In this document: positions 16,491 through 25,049 of the stretch, one piece after another
Position numbering within the stretch: position 1 is the first letter of the stretch
How the letters are laid out: each line of letters starts with the position of its first letter
Assembly: GCA_000824825.2 (NCBI GenBank)
Contig: LM655188.1
Location: 157,053-221,052, forward strand
Length of the DNA stretch: 64,000 bases
Direction of reading: 5' to 3'
Source of the DNA: Mesorhizobium sp. ORS 3324
GTDB lineage: Bacteria; Pseudomonadota; Alphaproteobacteria; Rhizobiales; Rhizobiaceae
Notes under the pieces: generated by a model
What the model was told of the DNA's origin: nothing
Seen by the model: only the letters and a program-made list of their open reading frames with translations
Database searches by the model: none
Program-made: the position numbers and the translations under genes

Positions 16491-18316
16491 ACAGAGGCAT
16501 GGCCCGGTCGACAAAAGTTCGCCTGTCGCTTTTGCGGGATGTCGCCGGCTTCGGCGGCGTGATGGCGCATATCGGCGGGCGGCGCACGGTCACAGCGCTG
16601 GCCTTCCTGATCCTGGGAAGCCTGACCGAAGGCCTCTCGATCCTGCTGCTCATCCCGCTGCTGCATCTGATCGGCAATGCCGACCAGGATTTTGCCGTGC
16701 GGGTGCCGGGCGTGCTGCGCTGGCTGGTGCCCGGCGGAACGCTGTCGCTGGCCACGGTGCTCTGCCTGCTGGTCGGACTGGTGACGCTGCAGGCGATGTT
16801 CACCCGCTTCAAATCGCTCTACATGGCGCGGCTGCTCTACGATTTCGTCAATCGCGTGCGCATGAACCTGTTCGAGAGCATCGGCAAGGCGCGCTGGGGC
16901 GTCTTCACCCGCATGCGCAGCTCCGATCTCGACCACGCGCTGACCGGCGACATCGACCGGGTGCAGGCGGCGGCCTTCTCGCTGCTGATGCTGGCCCAGA
17001 CGGCACTACTGCTCGCAGGCTATCTCGTGGTCTCGCTGTTCATCTCGCCGGTTATGACGTCCTTCGCCATCCTCATCGGCGTGCTGTTGTTCATCGCGCT
17101 GCAGCCATTCCGGGCGCGCGCCACCGCATACGGCCGCGTGCTGACCGGCAGGCGCCAGGACCAGTACCGCACCGTCTCGGAGTTCCTGGGCGGCATCAAG
17201 GTGGCCAAGAGCCTGAATGTGGAAGCGAGCTATTTCGCGCAACTCCGCGCGACACTCGAGACAATGAAGGCGGACAACATCGCCTATGTTCGCAACAGCA
17301 CGATCGGCACCGCGCTGTTCCAGGTGGCAAGCGTGATCGGGCTCAGCCTGTTCATCTATATCGCGCTGGTGCGCTTCCATCTGTCGCTGGCCGAGATCGT
17401 CGTGCTGCTTCTGGTCTTCATGCGGGTCGCGCCGCGCTTCATGGACATGCAGACGCAGGCGCAGCAGGTGCTGATCAACCTGCCGGCCTATGCCGCCATG
17501 CGGGCCCTGCAGGCGCGGTTCGACGCCGCGCGCGAGATGGAGCCGGGCGATGCCGGGCAAGGAGTGAGGCTGTCGCTCGATACCGGCCTCAACATCCGCG
17601 ACGTCTCCTTCGCCTATGGTGACGACAACGATGGACGGCCGGTGGTCAGCGGCATCACCTTCGGACTTCCCGCCGGCAAGGTCACGGCGCTGATCGGCCC
17701 GTCCGGCTCGGGCAAGAGCACGGTCGCCGACATGCTGCTTGGGCTGCTCGAGCCGACCGAAGGCAGGATCCTGGCGGACGGTGTCGAGATCACCGCCAGC
17801 AACCGCAGGGCCTGGCGCGACCAGGTGGCCTATGTGCCGCAGGACGTGTTCCTGCTGCACGACACGATCGCCGCCAATCTGCGCCTTGCCGCGCCCCAGG
17901 CCGACGACGAGGAGCTTTGGGCGGCGCTCAAGAAGGCGCAGGCGGCCGACTTCGTCGAGCGGCTCGACCGGAGGCTGGAAACGGTGGTGGGCGACCGCGG
18001 CGTCCGGCTCTCGGGCGGCGAGCGCCAGCGCATCGCGCTGGCGCGGGCGCTGCTGCGCAAGCCGTCGCTGCTCATCCTCGACGAAGCGACGAGCGCGCTC
18101 GACTGGCAGAATCAATCGCTGATCGCCCAATCGATCGACGGGCTGCGCGGGGAGATGACCATCCTCACAATCGCGCACCGGCCGTCGATGATTTCCTTCG
18201 CCGATTGGGTTGTGGCCATTGAAGACGGCCGCATCGCCGAGGTCGGGCAATATCGGCAACTGAAGGCAAAGGCCGGCAGCCGGCTGGCCCGGATGCTCTC
18301 CGGCGAAAGCGCCTAG
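16487..18316 (+). CDS. Lasso peptide ABC exporter (D)
   Basis: The 609-residue half-transporter has six membrane segments in the first ~330 residues and an ATPase domain after. The ATPase shows GPSGSGKST (Walker A), VAYVPQDVFL (Q-loop), LSGGERQRIALARALL (signature) and LLILDEATSALD (Walker B). It should dimerise, export the mature lasso peptide and give self-immunity. The GTG start at 16487 overlaps the kinase stop as GTGA; an ATG four codons later is a weaker choice because its ribosome binding site is too close. It is the last gene of the cluster. Confidence 0.9.
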   Translation: MNRGMARSTKVRLSLLRDVAGFGGVMAHIGGRRTVTALAFLILGSLTEGLSILLLIPLLHLIGNADQDFAVRVPGVLRWLVPGGTLSLATVLCLLVGLVTLQAMFTRFKSLYMARLLYDFVNRVRMNLFESIGKARWGVFTRMRSSDLDHALTGDIDRVQAAAFSLLMLAQTALLLAGYLVVSLFISPVMTSFAILIGVLLFIALQPFRARATAYGRVLTGRRQDQYRTVSEFLGGIKVAKSLNVEASYFAQLRATLETMKADNIAYVRNSTIGTALFQVASVIGLSLFIYIALVRFHLSLAEIVVLLLVFMRVAPRFMDMQTQAQQVLINLPAYAAMRALQARFDAAREMEPGDAGQGVRLSLDTGLNIRDVSFAYGDDNDGRPVVSGITFGLPAGKVTALIGPSGSGKSTVADMLLGLLEPTEGRILADGVEITASNRRAWRDQVAYVPQDVFLLHDTIAANLRLAAPQADDEELWAALKKAQAADFVERLDRRLETVVGDRGVRLSGGERQRIALARALLRKPSLLILDEATSALDWQNQSLIAQSIDGLRGEMTILTIAHRPSMISFADWVVAIEDGRIAEVGQYRQLKAKAGSRLARMLSGESA

Positions 18317-18370
18317 CGGGAAACCGCGACATCGGCCGACAATGCGCCGCTCCCGGCGCCGGCTGAACGG

Positions 18371-18637
18371 TCAGTGGAGGCTGCCGCGCCTGGCGGTTAG
18401 CTTCTCGCCTTCGGCCACCTTGATGCCGCGGTCGGCCTTGCGGATCTTGTCGGCGGGCGTCGGCGTGCTCCTGGCAATCATGGCGTAGACCAGAAGGAAA
18501 TAGCCCGCCTGGATGATGACGGCGCAGACGGCGGCACGCATGAGGATGGTGCCAAGCGTTGCGCCGTCGGCATACGACCAGCCGGCAACGATCGCGAGCG
18601 CGAAGATCATCCCGACGATGAATTTTGGCAAAGACAT
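18371..18637 (-). CDS. exoX: Exopolysaccharide production repressor, ExoX/SyrA family
   Basis: The 88-residue protein has two hydrophobic segments (FIVGMIFALAIVAGWSY and ILMRAAVCAVIIQAGYFLLV) and a charged C-terminus. The order MSLPKF, two membrane helices, QAGYF is the ExoX/SyrA pattern. In S. meliloti ExoX lies next to and opposite exoY and lowers succinoglycan output, apparently through ExoY; the same divergent order is seen here with a 600-bp gap. The ATG at 18637 has GAAGGG upstream. A longer open frame upstream has no family similarity and was not used. Confidence 0.82.
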   Translation of the reverse strand: MSLPKFIVGMIFALAIVAGWSYADGATLGTILMRAAVCAVIIQAGYFLLVYAMIARSTPTPADKIRKADRGIKVAEGEKLTARRGSLH

Positions 18638-19244
18638 GCTCGTCGGCCCTTCATCCGACACGAGCATGCAAAAGCTGCGACTTACCCACCCGTGTAACTC
18701 CCCGTTCCGCCAGAGAGATATTTCTGGCTGCCCAATTCGGCCGGTTGCTTCCAGCCTTTCTCGCCCATCCAGACTATGACAGAAACAGTTTGCGACTCTA
18801 TTAAGGCGAGACCTTTGCGGCGATGCCGATCGCCCGTGATATCCAATGATTTTGCGGAATCGACTCTGCCATGCTGCAACGCACACTGCGGCATCGCCAC
18901 CTATTCACGGGAGCTAAATCTCCAATAGTAGAACCCAAAATATTAATTAGTATTTTACGCGAGCAACTTACCGAGGCGAGTGATTCTCGCCGGCTGCAAC
19001 CGCCGTTTGTCTGCAGCAAAGAATGCACCGCCCAAAAACAGCCCAAAAGCTGCACTACATTTCCCAAAATTCCCATCACCTTGTCATGAACATGCCACAA
19101 AGGCCAAAATTTGGGCATGGCGGGTTTATTATTTGGTCAATTCATGACGCGAACATTTCACGCTGATGGGAAATTGTGTGTTGCGCTGCAACATTTTTTT
19201 GGTATCGTGCCGTAAACCATCCGTTCAACGTATGGAGCTTCTGC
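18638..19244. promoter_or_regulatory. exoX-exoY divergent regulatory region
   Basis: About 600 bases carry no gene and include an AT-rich core around 18915-18960 (TATTAATTAGTATTTTA), of the kind bound by MucR/Ros-type regulators. TGCTGCAACGCA at 18872-18883 lies on the exoX side. TTGCGCTGCAACA at 19181-19193 lies about 50 bp before exoY; its first 11 bases are identical to 956-966. Which regulator binds is not shown by the sequence. Confidence 0.55.
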
Positions 19245-19922
19245 ATGAGGGACGTCGCCAAGTCGGCCAATGCGGGTTTTTCGCAGGTCGGCGTAGATTT
19301 TCCACCCCCCATCGGCGGCCTGCTCAAGCGCAGTTTCGATATCGTCGGCTCACTCGCCGGCCTTGTGCTGCTCAGCCCGCTCTTCCTGATGGTCGCCCTG
19401 CTGGTCAAGCTTTCCGACGGCGGTACGATCTTTTATGGCCACAAGCGAATCGGTCGCGGAGGAAGGATATTCGCCTGCCTCAAATTCCGTACGATGGTGC
19501 AGGACGGCGAACGGGTGTTGGCCGCGCACCTCGCCGCCAATCCGGATGCTGCTGCCGAATGGGCCGCAACACGCAAGCTGAAGAACGATCCGCGTGTGAC
19601 GCGGGTCGGCGCTGTGCTGCGCAAGCTCAGCCTCGACGAGCTGCCGCAGATCATCAACATCCTGCAGGGCGACATGAGCCTCGTCGGACCGCGGCCGGTC
19701 GTGCGCGACGAGCTCGAGATCTACGGCAGCGCCGCCGTCTACTATCTGAAGTCGCGCCCCGGTCTCACCGGGCTGTGGCAGGTGAGCGGGCGCAACGACG
19801 TGTCCTACGACACGCGCGTCGCCTTCGATCGCCACTATGTCGAGAACTGGTCGATGGTCGAGGACATTCGCATCATCGTCAAAACCGTGCCTGCCGTGTG
19901 GATGTCGCGCGGCAGCTATTGA
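19245..19922 (+). CDS. exoY: Undecaprenyl-phosphate galactose phosphotransferase
   Basis: The 225-residue membrane enzyme transfers galactose-1-phosphate from UDP-galactose to undecaprenyl phosphate, the first step of succinoglycan repeat-unit assembly. It has one hydrophobic segment (VGSLAGLVLLSPLFLMVALL), then KLSDGGTIFYGHKRIG, FACLKFRTMV, KLSLDELPQIINIL, MSLVGPRPV and RPGLTGLWQVSGRND, the full bacterial sugar transferase signature set. The C-terminal VWMSRGSY end closely resembles S. meliloti ExoY. GGAG precedes the ATG. ExoF and the acyltransferase follow in the same direction. Confidence 0.93.
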   Translation: MRDVAKSANAGFSQVGVDFPPPIGGLLKRSFDIVGSLAGLVLLSPLFLMVALLVKLSDGGTIFYGHKRIGRGGRIFACLKFRTMVQDGERVLAAHLAANPDAAAEWAATRKLKNDPRVTRVGAVLRKLSLDELPQIINILQGDMSLVGPRPVVRDELEIYGSAAVYYLKSRPGLTGLWQVSGRNDVSYDTRVAFDRHYVENWSMVEDIRIIVKTVPAVWMSRGSY

Positions 19923-20010
19923 CCGCCAGGTCTGCCCCGCTGAACCCGGGGCAGGCGTCCGGCAGTGATCTCATCGGGCGGATGGGGCTAACGCGGATCG
20001 GAAACGTTCA

Positions 20011-21285
20011 TTGAAAAAACACCCCTTCGGACTCTTCTCCAAGGCGCCCAGCCGGTTTGCGGCCGTGGCGCTTGCCCTGTCTCTTGCGGCCCCGACCATG
20101 GCGGCGGCCGAAGACTATCATCTCGGCCCACAAGACAAGCTCAACATCCGCATCGCCGAGTGGCAGACGGTCGACGGCACGTTCCGCGACTGGTCTTCCA
20201 TCAATGGCGACTACTCGGTCGGCCCGGCCGGCACGCTCTCGGTGCCGTTCGTCGGCGAGATGCAGGCGGCCGGCAAGACGACGTCGGAGATCGCGGCCGC
20301 AATCGGGCTTGCCCTGCAGCGCAAGCTGGCGCTGCCCGACAGGCCCGAAGCCTCGGTCGAAATGGCGCAGTTCCGGCCGTTTTACATTTCGGGCGAGGTC
20401 CAGAACCCCGGCCAGTTTCCTTACGTGCCCGGCCTGACGGTGCTGAAGGCGGTGAGCATCGCCGGCGGCATGCGCCGCAATGCCGACTACGGCCCTCAGC
20501 TCAGCAAGGATCTGGTCACCGCCAAGGGTAGCTTCGATATCTATGACGACGAGCGGCTGCGGCTGATCATCAAGCGTGCCCGCATCGACGCAGACCTCGC
20601 CGGCAAGACGAGCTTCGAGGTTCCGAAGGAGGTCGAGGGCGATCAGAGAGTGCAGGCCATCGTTGCCGACGAGATGCAGATCCTGACGGCCGACCAGAAG
20701 GCGCTGAAGCTGAAGCTCGACGCGCTCGACGACCTGAAGGGCGTTCTGCAGGGCGAAATCGAATCGCTGCAGAAGAAGATCGCCAACCAGCAGCAGCAGG
20801 TCGATCTGGCGCAGCAGCAGCTCACCAGCATCGGTCCGCTGGCGCAGAAGGGCCTGGTCGCCAATGCGCGACTGCTCGATTCGAAGCAGACGGTGGCGGA
20901 CCTGCAGGGCAAGATCCTGGATTATGAAACGGCCATCCTCACCGCCAAGCAGTCGATCAGCAAGGCTGATCAGGACGCCATCGATGCCCGCAACACGCTC
21001 AACTCCAACCTGGCCGCCAGCCGGCAGCAGGCCGAGGCCGACCTGAACGAAGCGACGCTGAGGACCGCCATGCAGAAGGGCCTGATCGCCGCGGCCTCGG
21101 ATCCGGCGATGGCGGCTGCCGTCACAGGCAGTCAGGAACCGGCCCTCCTCTATTCGCTGGTGCGCGTCGTCGACGGCAAGACGAGCGAGATCGACGCCAA
21201 GGAAGACACACAGGTGCTGCCGGGCGACGTGATCAAGGTGAAGCTGGCGCCGGGAGCCGGCGGCCCGCCGATGGCCAGCCAGTAG
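20011..21285 (+). CDS. exoF: Polysaccharide export outer-membrane-type protein, ExoF-like
   Basis: The 424-residue secreted protein starts with a signal peptide (MKKHPFGLFSK, then hydrophobic VALALSLAAPTMAAA). The polysaccharide export domain begins YHLGPQDKLNIRIAEW and is followed by the SLBB-like part FYISGEVQNPGQFPYVPGLTVLKAV. The middle (~residues 215-350) is a long Gln/Leu-rich coiled coil (LQKKIANQQQQVDLAQQQL). It should form part of the periplasmic route for EPS. The TTG start is supported because the signal peptide begins right at it; no ATG gives a better leader. It lies 88 bp after exoY. Confidence 0.9.
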   Translation: MKKHPFGLFSKAPSRFAAVALALSLAAPTMAAAEDYHLGPQDKLNIRIAEWQTVDGTFRDWSSINGDYSVGPAGTLSVPFVGEMQAAGKTTSEIAAAIGLALQRKLALPDRPEASVEMAQFRPFYISGEVQNPGQFPYVPGLTVLKAVSIAGGMRRNADYGPQLSKDLVTAKGSFDIYDDERLRLIIKRARIDADLAGKTSFEVPKEVEGDQRVQAIVADEMQILTADQKALKLKLDALDDLKGVLQGEIESLQKKIANQQQQVDLAQQQLTSIGPLAQKGLVANARLLDSKQTVADLQGKILDYETAILTAKQSISKADQDAIDARNTLNSNLAASRQQAEADLNEATLRTAMQKGLIAAASDPAMAAAVTGSQEPALLYSLVRVVDGKTSEIDAKEDTQVLPGDVIKVKLAPGAGGPPMASQ

Positions 21286-21406
21286 AGCTCGACCCGCCCG
21301 GGCCGCGGTCATCGCGGCCCGCGTGAGGGAGGCGGGAGGAACAAGTCAGGCTCGTTCGCGCCAGGGCGCGGGCGGGCAATCTGTCTGGACCGCTTGAAGG
21401 CATAGA

Positions 21407-22501
21407 ATGCAGCCCGCCGCTCCGCGTCACGTCTACCTCAACCTCGACGCCATCCGCGGCGTGGCGGCGATCAGCGTGATGCTCTATCATTTCTCGCCCT
21501 TCCTTGCCGACGGCAAGGTGCTGCCGTCGAGCTATCTCGCGGTCGACCTGTTCTTCCTGCTCAGCGGCTTCGTCATCGCCCACGCCTACGACCGCAAGAT
21601 CGAGAACGGCATGGGCTTCGGCAGCTTCCTGGCCGTCCGCCTGATACGCCTTTATCCGCTCTACCTCGCCGGCACGCTGCTCGGCTGCTTCTACCTGCTG
21701 ATCAAGAACAGGCTGATGCCGGCTGAGCACATGCCGATGGCCGAGATCGGAACGCTGCTGACGACCGGCATGTTCTTCATCCCGCTGGTCGGCGATGCCT
21801 ACCACACCATCTTTCCGCTCAACCCCGCCTCGTGGTCGCTGTTCTTCGAGCTGATCGTCAACATCGCCTATGTCGCTGTGTTCTTCCTCTTGTCGCGGCG
21901 CGTGCTGACGGCGCTGGTCGCGGTCAGCCTCGTGCTGCTGGTCGTCGCCTCGGTCATCGCCGGCACGCTCGACTTTGGCATGACCGGCAAGACCATCGTC
22001 AGCGGGCTGCCGCGGGTGTCGTTCTCCTTTTTCCTGGGCGTGCTGCTCTGCCGATCCATGGCGCACTACCAGGGCCGCGTCGGCTTCCTGCAGCGCGGCT
22101 TTTGGGTCGAGGCAGCGATCCTCTTTACGCTGGTCGTCTTCGCCATCGCGCCTGCGGGTGCTGCCGGGCGCGTCGCCTACGACCTCTCCTCCATCGCAAT
22201 CGTCTTCCCGATCATGGTGGTGACCGGCGCCGTGGCGCCGACCGCTCCGTCGCTGGCAGGCTTCTACGGCTGGCTGGGGCGGATTTCCTATCCGATCTAC
22301 ATCATCCACACGCCGATGCTGATGATCATCGCCGGAGCGGGCAAGGCCGCGTCAGTCGACCCGTTCGCGCACCATCCCTGGTTCGGCATCGTGATGGCCG
22401 TCGCGGTCATCGTCATCGCCGACATCGCCACGCGCATCTATGACGGGCCCCTGCGCCGCTTCCTGCAGCGGCAGATGCAACGCTCGCGCGCGGTAGCCTA
22501 G
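21407..22501 (+). CDS. Acyltransferase family 3 membrane protein, ExoZ/ExoH-like
   Basis: The 364-residue protein has about ten membrane helices. YLNLDAIRGVAAISVMLYHF holds the family-3 R-G-x-A motif and conserved His, and RLIRLYPLYLAG is the R-x-x-R-x-x-P motif. It should place acetyl or succinyl groups on the exopolysaccharide. ExoZ (acetyl) and ExoH (succinyl) belong to the same family, and the sequence does not separate them by eye. It lies downstream of exoF. Confidence 0.85.
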   Translation: MQPAAPRHVYLNLDAIRGVAAISVMLYHFSPFLADGKVLPSSYLAVDLFFLLSGFVIAHAYDRKIENGMGFGSFLAVRLIRLYPLYLAGTLLGCFYLLIKNRLMPAEHMPMAEIGTLLTTGMFFIPLVGDAYHTIFPLNPASWSLFFELIVNIAYVAVFFLLSRRVLTALVAVSLVLLVVASVIAGTLDFGMTGKTIVSGLPRVSFSFFLGVLLCRSMAHYQGRVGFLQRGFWVEAAILFTLVVFAIAPAGAAGRVAYDLSSIAIVFPIMVVTGAVAPTAPSLAGFYGWLGRISYPIYIIHTPMLMIIAGAGKAASVDPFAHHPWFGIVMAVAVIVIADIATRIYDGPLRRFLQRQMQRSRAVA

Positions 22502-22508
22502 AGAAATG

Positions 22509-22601
22509 CCAGGAAAAGCGTGAAACGGTTTTCCGTCCGGAATTGCGTCAAAACAAGGAGATAGAGCGGTTTGCCGTTTCCGTGAAACAGTGAACCGCTC
22601 T
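22509..22601. repeat. Intergenic palindromic repeats (ACGGTTTTCCGTCCGGAATTGCGT and AGAGCGGTT families)
   Basis: The 164-bp gap between convergent acyltransferase and exoQ genes holds a GGAATTGCGT-type element at 22509-22548 and an inverted repeat AGAGCGGTT...AACCGCTCT at 22563-22601. Related copies lie at 56161-56204 and 59423-59521, and a half-copy at 23972. Either hairpin may end transcription from both sides. Confidence 0.65.
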
Positions 22602-22665
22602 AGGATCCTTCCTCACGACCGCAACCGGAAGCGCCTCGCAGCTGTGCTGCAATTGCGCCAGCCGA

Positions 22666-23946
22666 TCAGACCGGTGCCGGCATGCGGCCGTTCGCAGGCT
22701 TCTGTTCCTCAAGCGGGACGGCGACGCGCCGCCGCCGGGCAGGCACCGGCTTCAAGGTGAACAGGCCGTAGTAGACGATGAATGAGGCCATGAAATAGGG
22801 GCCGAGGATCTCGACCTCGAAGAAGGAGCGGATCAGCATCAGCCCGACGACGCCGGCAAGCACCACCGAATCGGCGTTCCAGTCGCCGAACACCACTTTC
22901 GATACATGGCCGTAGAAGGCGCGCAGGATGATCAGCGCCAGCATGGTGACGCCGACGAAGCCGATCTCGACCAGCGTCTCGATATAGGTGTTGTGGAAAT
23001 GGAAGCCGGTGCGGGTCGTGATGTAGAACTCCGCCCACAAGCGCTCCGGATCGGCGAAGCCCTGCACCCAGTAGGCGGCATAGCCGTAGCCAAGCAGCAG
23101 ATGTTGCTGCGCCGCCTCCCAGCCCTGCTCCCAGAGATAGGTACGGCCGGTCAGCGTCGAATCCTTGCCGAAGACGCCGAGCACGACGTCCAGCAGGCCA
23201 AGGTTCAGCGCGGCCACGACGCTCGCCACCAGCGCGGTGCTGCCGACAATGAACAGCACACGGCGGTAGCGGCGCGACAGGACCTTGCTCATGGTGAGCA
23301 GCGCCACGATGCCGAGCACGGCCGGCAGCGAGGCGACGGAGGTCGCCGAGTGGGCGATCGCCAGCATATAAGCCGACAAAAGGATGATCGGCGCGGTCCA
23401 GAAGAAACTCAGCCAGTTGCGCCGGTAAAACACCAGGAAGATAAGGGAGAAAAAGATGCCGAGCGAAGAGAAGAAACCGACCTGGTTCTTGGAGGAGAAG
23501 GCGCCGACGAAATTGAAGGTGCCGTCGATTATGTCCAACGCGTAAGCGTTGACTTTCAGTGAATAGAGCAGGACGAAGAAGATGCCGATCAACGAGCCCA
23601 GCACCAGTGTGCGGACGCTGATGGTGCGCGCGGCGATATAGGCGCAGACGATGTGCGAGGAATATTGCACCGCCGCCCGCGCGCTGGTGCCGGCAGCCTG
23701 CGACCAAAACACCGAAAAGCAGACATAGGCGGCGAAGAGCAGCGGCAGCCAGGCGTTCGACAATTTCCAGGTGAAGCGCCGATAGTCGACAAAGAGCAAC
23801 GGCAGCCAGACCGCGTAATAGGCAAGGATCAGGATCTGGCCGAAATTGCTGGAATAGGCAAAGGCAATAACGGAAACCATCACGGCAAAGGCGCCATAGG
23901 CCTTGTTGCCTTCCGGATCGAGCAGAATGGATTTCGGAATCTTCAT
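22666..23946 (-). CDS. exoQ: Exopolysaccharide polymerase, ExoQ / O-antigen ligase-like
   Basis: The 426-residue protein has about 11-12 membrane helices and a large periplasmic loop carrying DSTLTGRTYLWEQGWEAA and LLGYGYAAYW. The loop is typical of the Wzy/WaaL-like O-antigen polymerase superfamily, including the H of HFHNTYIETLVEIG. It should join repeat units at the periplasmic face after flipping by the Wzx protein at the left of the window. ExoQ is the best match by length and context. The C-terminus is Arg-rich and cytosolic. Confidence 0.87.
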   Translation of the reverse strand: MKIPKSILLDPEGNKAYGAFAVMVSVIAFAYSSNFGQILILAYYAVWLPLLFVDYRRFTWKLSNAWLPLLFAAYVCFSVFWSQAAGTSARAAVQYSSHIVCAYIAARTISVRTLVLGSLIGIFFVLLYSLKVNAYALDIIDGTFNFVGAFSSKNQVGFFSSLGIFFSLIFLVFYRRNWLSFFWTAPIILLSAYMLAIAHSATSVASLPAVLGIVALLTMSKVLSRRYRRVLFIVGSTALVASVVAALNLGLLDVVLGVFGKDSTLTGRTYLWEQGWEAAQQHLLLGYGYAAYWVQGFADPERLWAEFYITTRTGFHFHNTYIETLVEIGFVGVTMLALIILRAFYGHVSKVVFGDWNADSVVLAGVVGLMLIRSFFEVEILGPYFMASFIVYYGLFTLKPVPARRRRVAVPLEEQKPANGRMPAPV

Positions 23947-24386
23947 GCCGGATTTTTTGTCCGTTAAGTCCTAGAGCGGTTCAGCGTCCGGTAGAATTCA
24001 CAAGCGCCGGCACATGCCATCGTCTCATTGTGCACTGCAGCATAACCTATCGCCCCAGCGCCGGCGGCTCAACCGGAAATGTTGTCACGGGTACAAGGGC
24101 GCCGTCGGAGTCTTATCGCACTGCGAAAAGGCCGGAATGGGGCGACGGCGGTAAAGCGGTTCAGCGTTTCGCAGAACCAGCAGAAGCAGGGCATGCCGCC
24201 AAGCTTTCATTTGCGTGAGCGCGAATTGGTGTCATTTGTCCCGACTGGGCAGCCCAAGGCGCGCCATGAGCCGTATTGGCACGAAATGCACCACGCGCCG
24301 GAATCCAGCGCTTGACGAGAGCGCCGTTGGCTAATGAAGATCAAACGGGGAATTTCACGGCCGAGCTTGTTGGGGGCGCCTGGCGC
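23947..24386. other. Intergenic region between exoQ and Prim-Pol genes
   Basis: This region of 440 bases has no convincing gene. It contains an AGAGCGGTTCAGCGTCCGG half-repeat at 23972, a similar AAGCGGTTCAGCG at 24153, and TTGTGCACTGCAGCATAA near 24029, which weakly resembles the TGC/GCA boxes. The coding frame of the next gene is open from 24276, so part of this stretch could be coding if a TTG start is used. Confidence 0.5.
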
Positions 24387-25037
24387 ATGCATTTCGGAGT
24401 GCTGTCCGACTACGCCGTGAGGCTGCTCGAGCGCGGCTACATATGCGTGCCGCTCCGTGCCGGCGGCAAGCATCTCGATCTCGCAGCCATGGAATATGAA
24501 CCGCTGCATTTGCGGACGCTGCGCAAGGATCTGAAGGAACTGGCCTTTGCTTCAATCACTTTCCAGCTGGCGCAGAAGCCGCCGGGTGGTGCCGACATCG
24601 CGCGCTGGTTTCGCGGCTTTACCGGCAATGTCGGCATAGTGGGAGGATTTTCCAACCTGATGATTCTCGATTTCGATGACGACGCCGGCTACCGCGCCTG
24701 GCTGGCTGGCCACAAGGCGATTGCGAACGCCACGCCAACAGCAAAAACGCCAAGCGGGTTTCACGTCTATCTGAGAACGCGGGAACCGATGGTCTCCTCC
24801 AGCCTGCATTTCGGCTTGCGGCGGGTCGGCCACGTCAAGGCGCTCGGCGGCTATGTGGTAGGCTCTCCTTCATCGCTCAGCGACGGCTCCTCCTACAGCT
24901 GGGTCGAAAGCCAGTCGCCGTTCGACGTCGAGCCGCAACTCGTCGACAGTCTTGGCAGTCTTTCGCTGCGTCCGGTGTCGATGCTCAAGCAGCACTACGA
25001 CCGCCTGTTGAAACGCGGTTTCTTCGAACGGCAATGA
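24387..25037 (+). CDS. Stand-alone Prim-Pol (archaeo-eukaryotic primase) domain protein
   Basis: The protein has 216 residues from this ATG. The bifunctional primase/polymerase N-terminal fold is visible: AVRLLERGYICVPLRAGGKHLDL, then NVGIVGGFSNLMILDFDDD (metal-binding D-x-D motif), TPSGFHVYLRT (S-x-H nucleotide motif) and LGGYVVGSPSSLSDGSSYSW. No helicase domain follows, and no phage or plasmid gene is nearby. Primer or DNA synthesis is the family's role, but the job inside an EPS locus is unknown. The start is uncertain; TTG codons at 24276 or 24327 would add 37 or 20 residues. Confidence 0.75.
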   Translation: MHFGVLSDYAVRLLERGYICVPLRAGGKHLDLAAMEYEPLHLRTLRKDLKELAFASITFQLAQKPPGGADIARWFRGFTGNVGIVGGFSNLMILDFDDDAGYRAWLAGHKAIANATPTAKTPSGFHVYLRTREPMVSSSLHFGLRRVGHVKALGGYVVGSPSSLSDGSSYSWVESQSPFDVEPQLVDSLGSLSLRPVSMLKQHYDRLLKRGFFERQ

Positions 25038-25049
25038 GCTGCTGAACGC

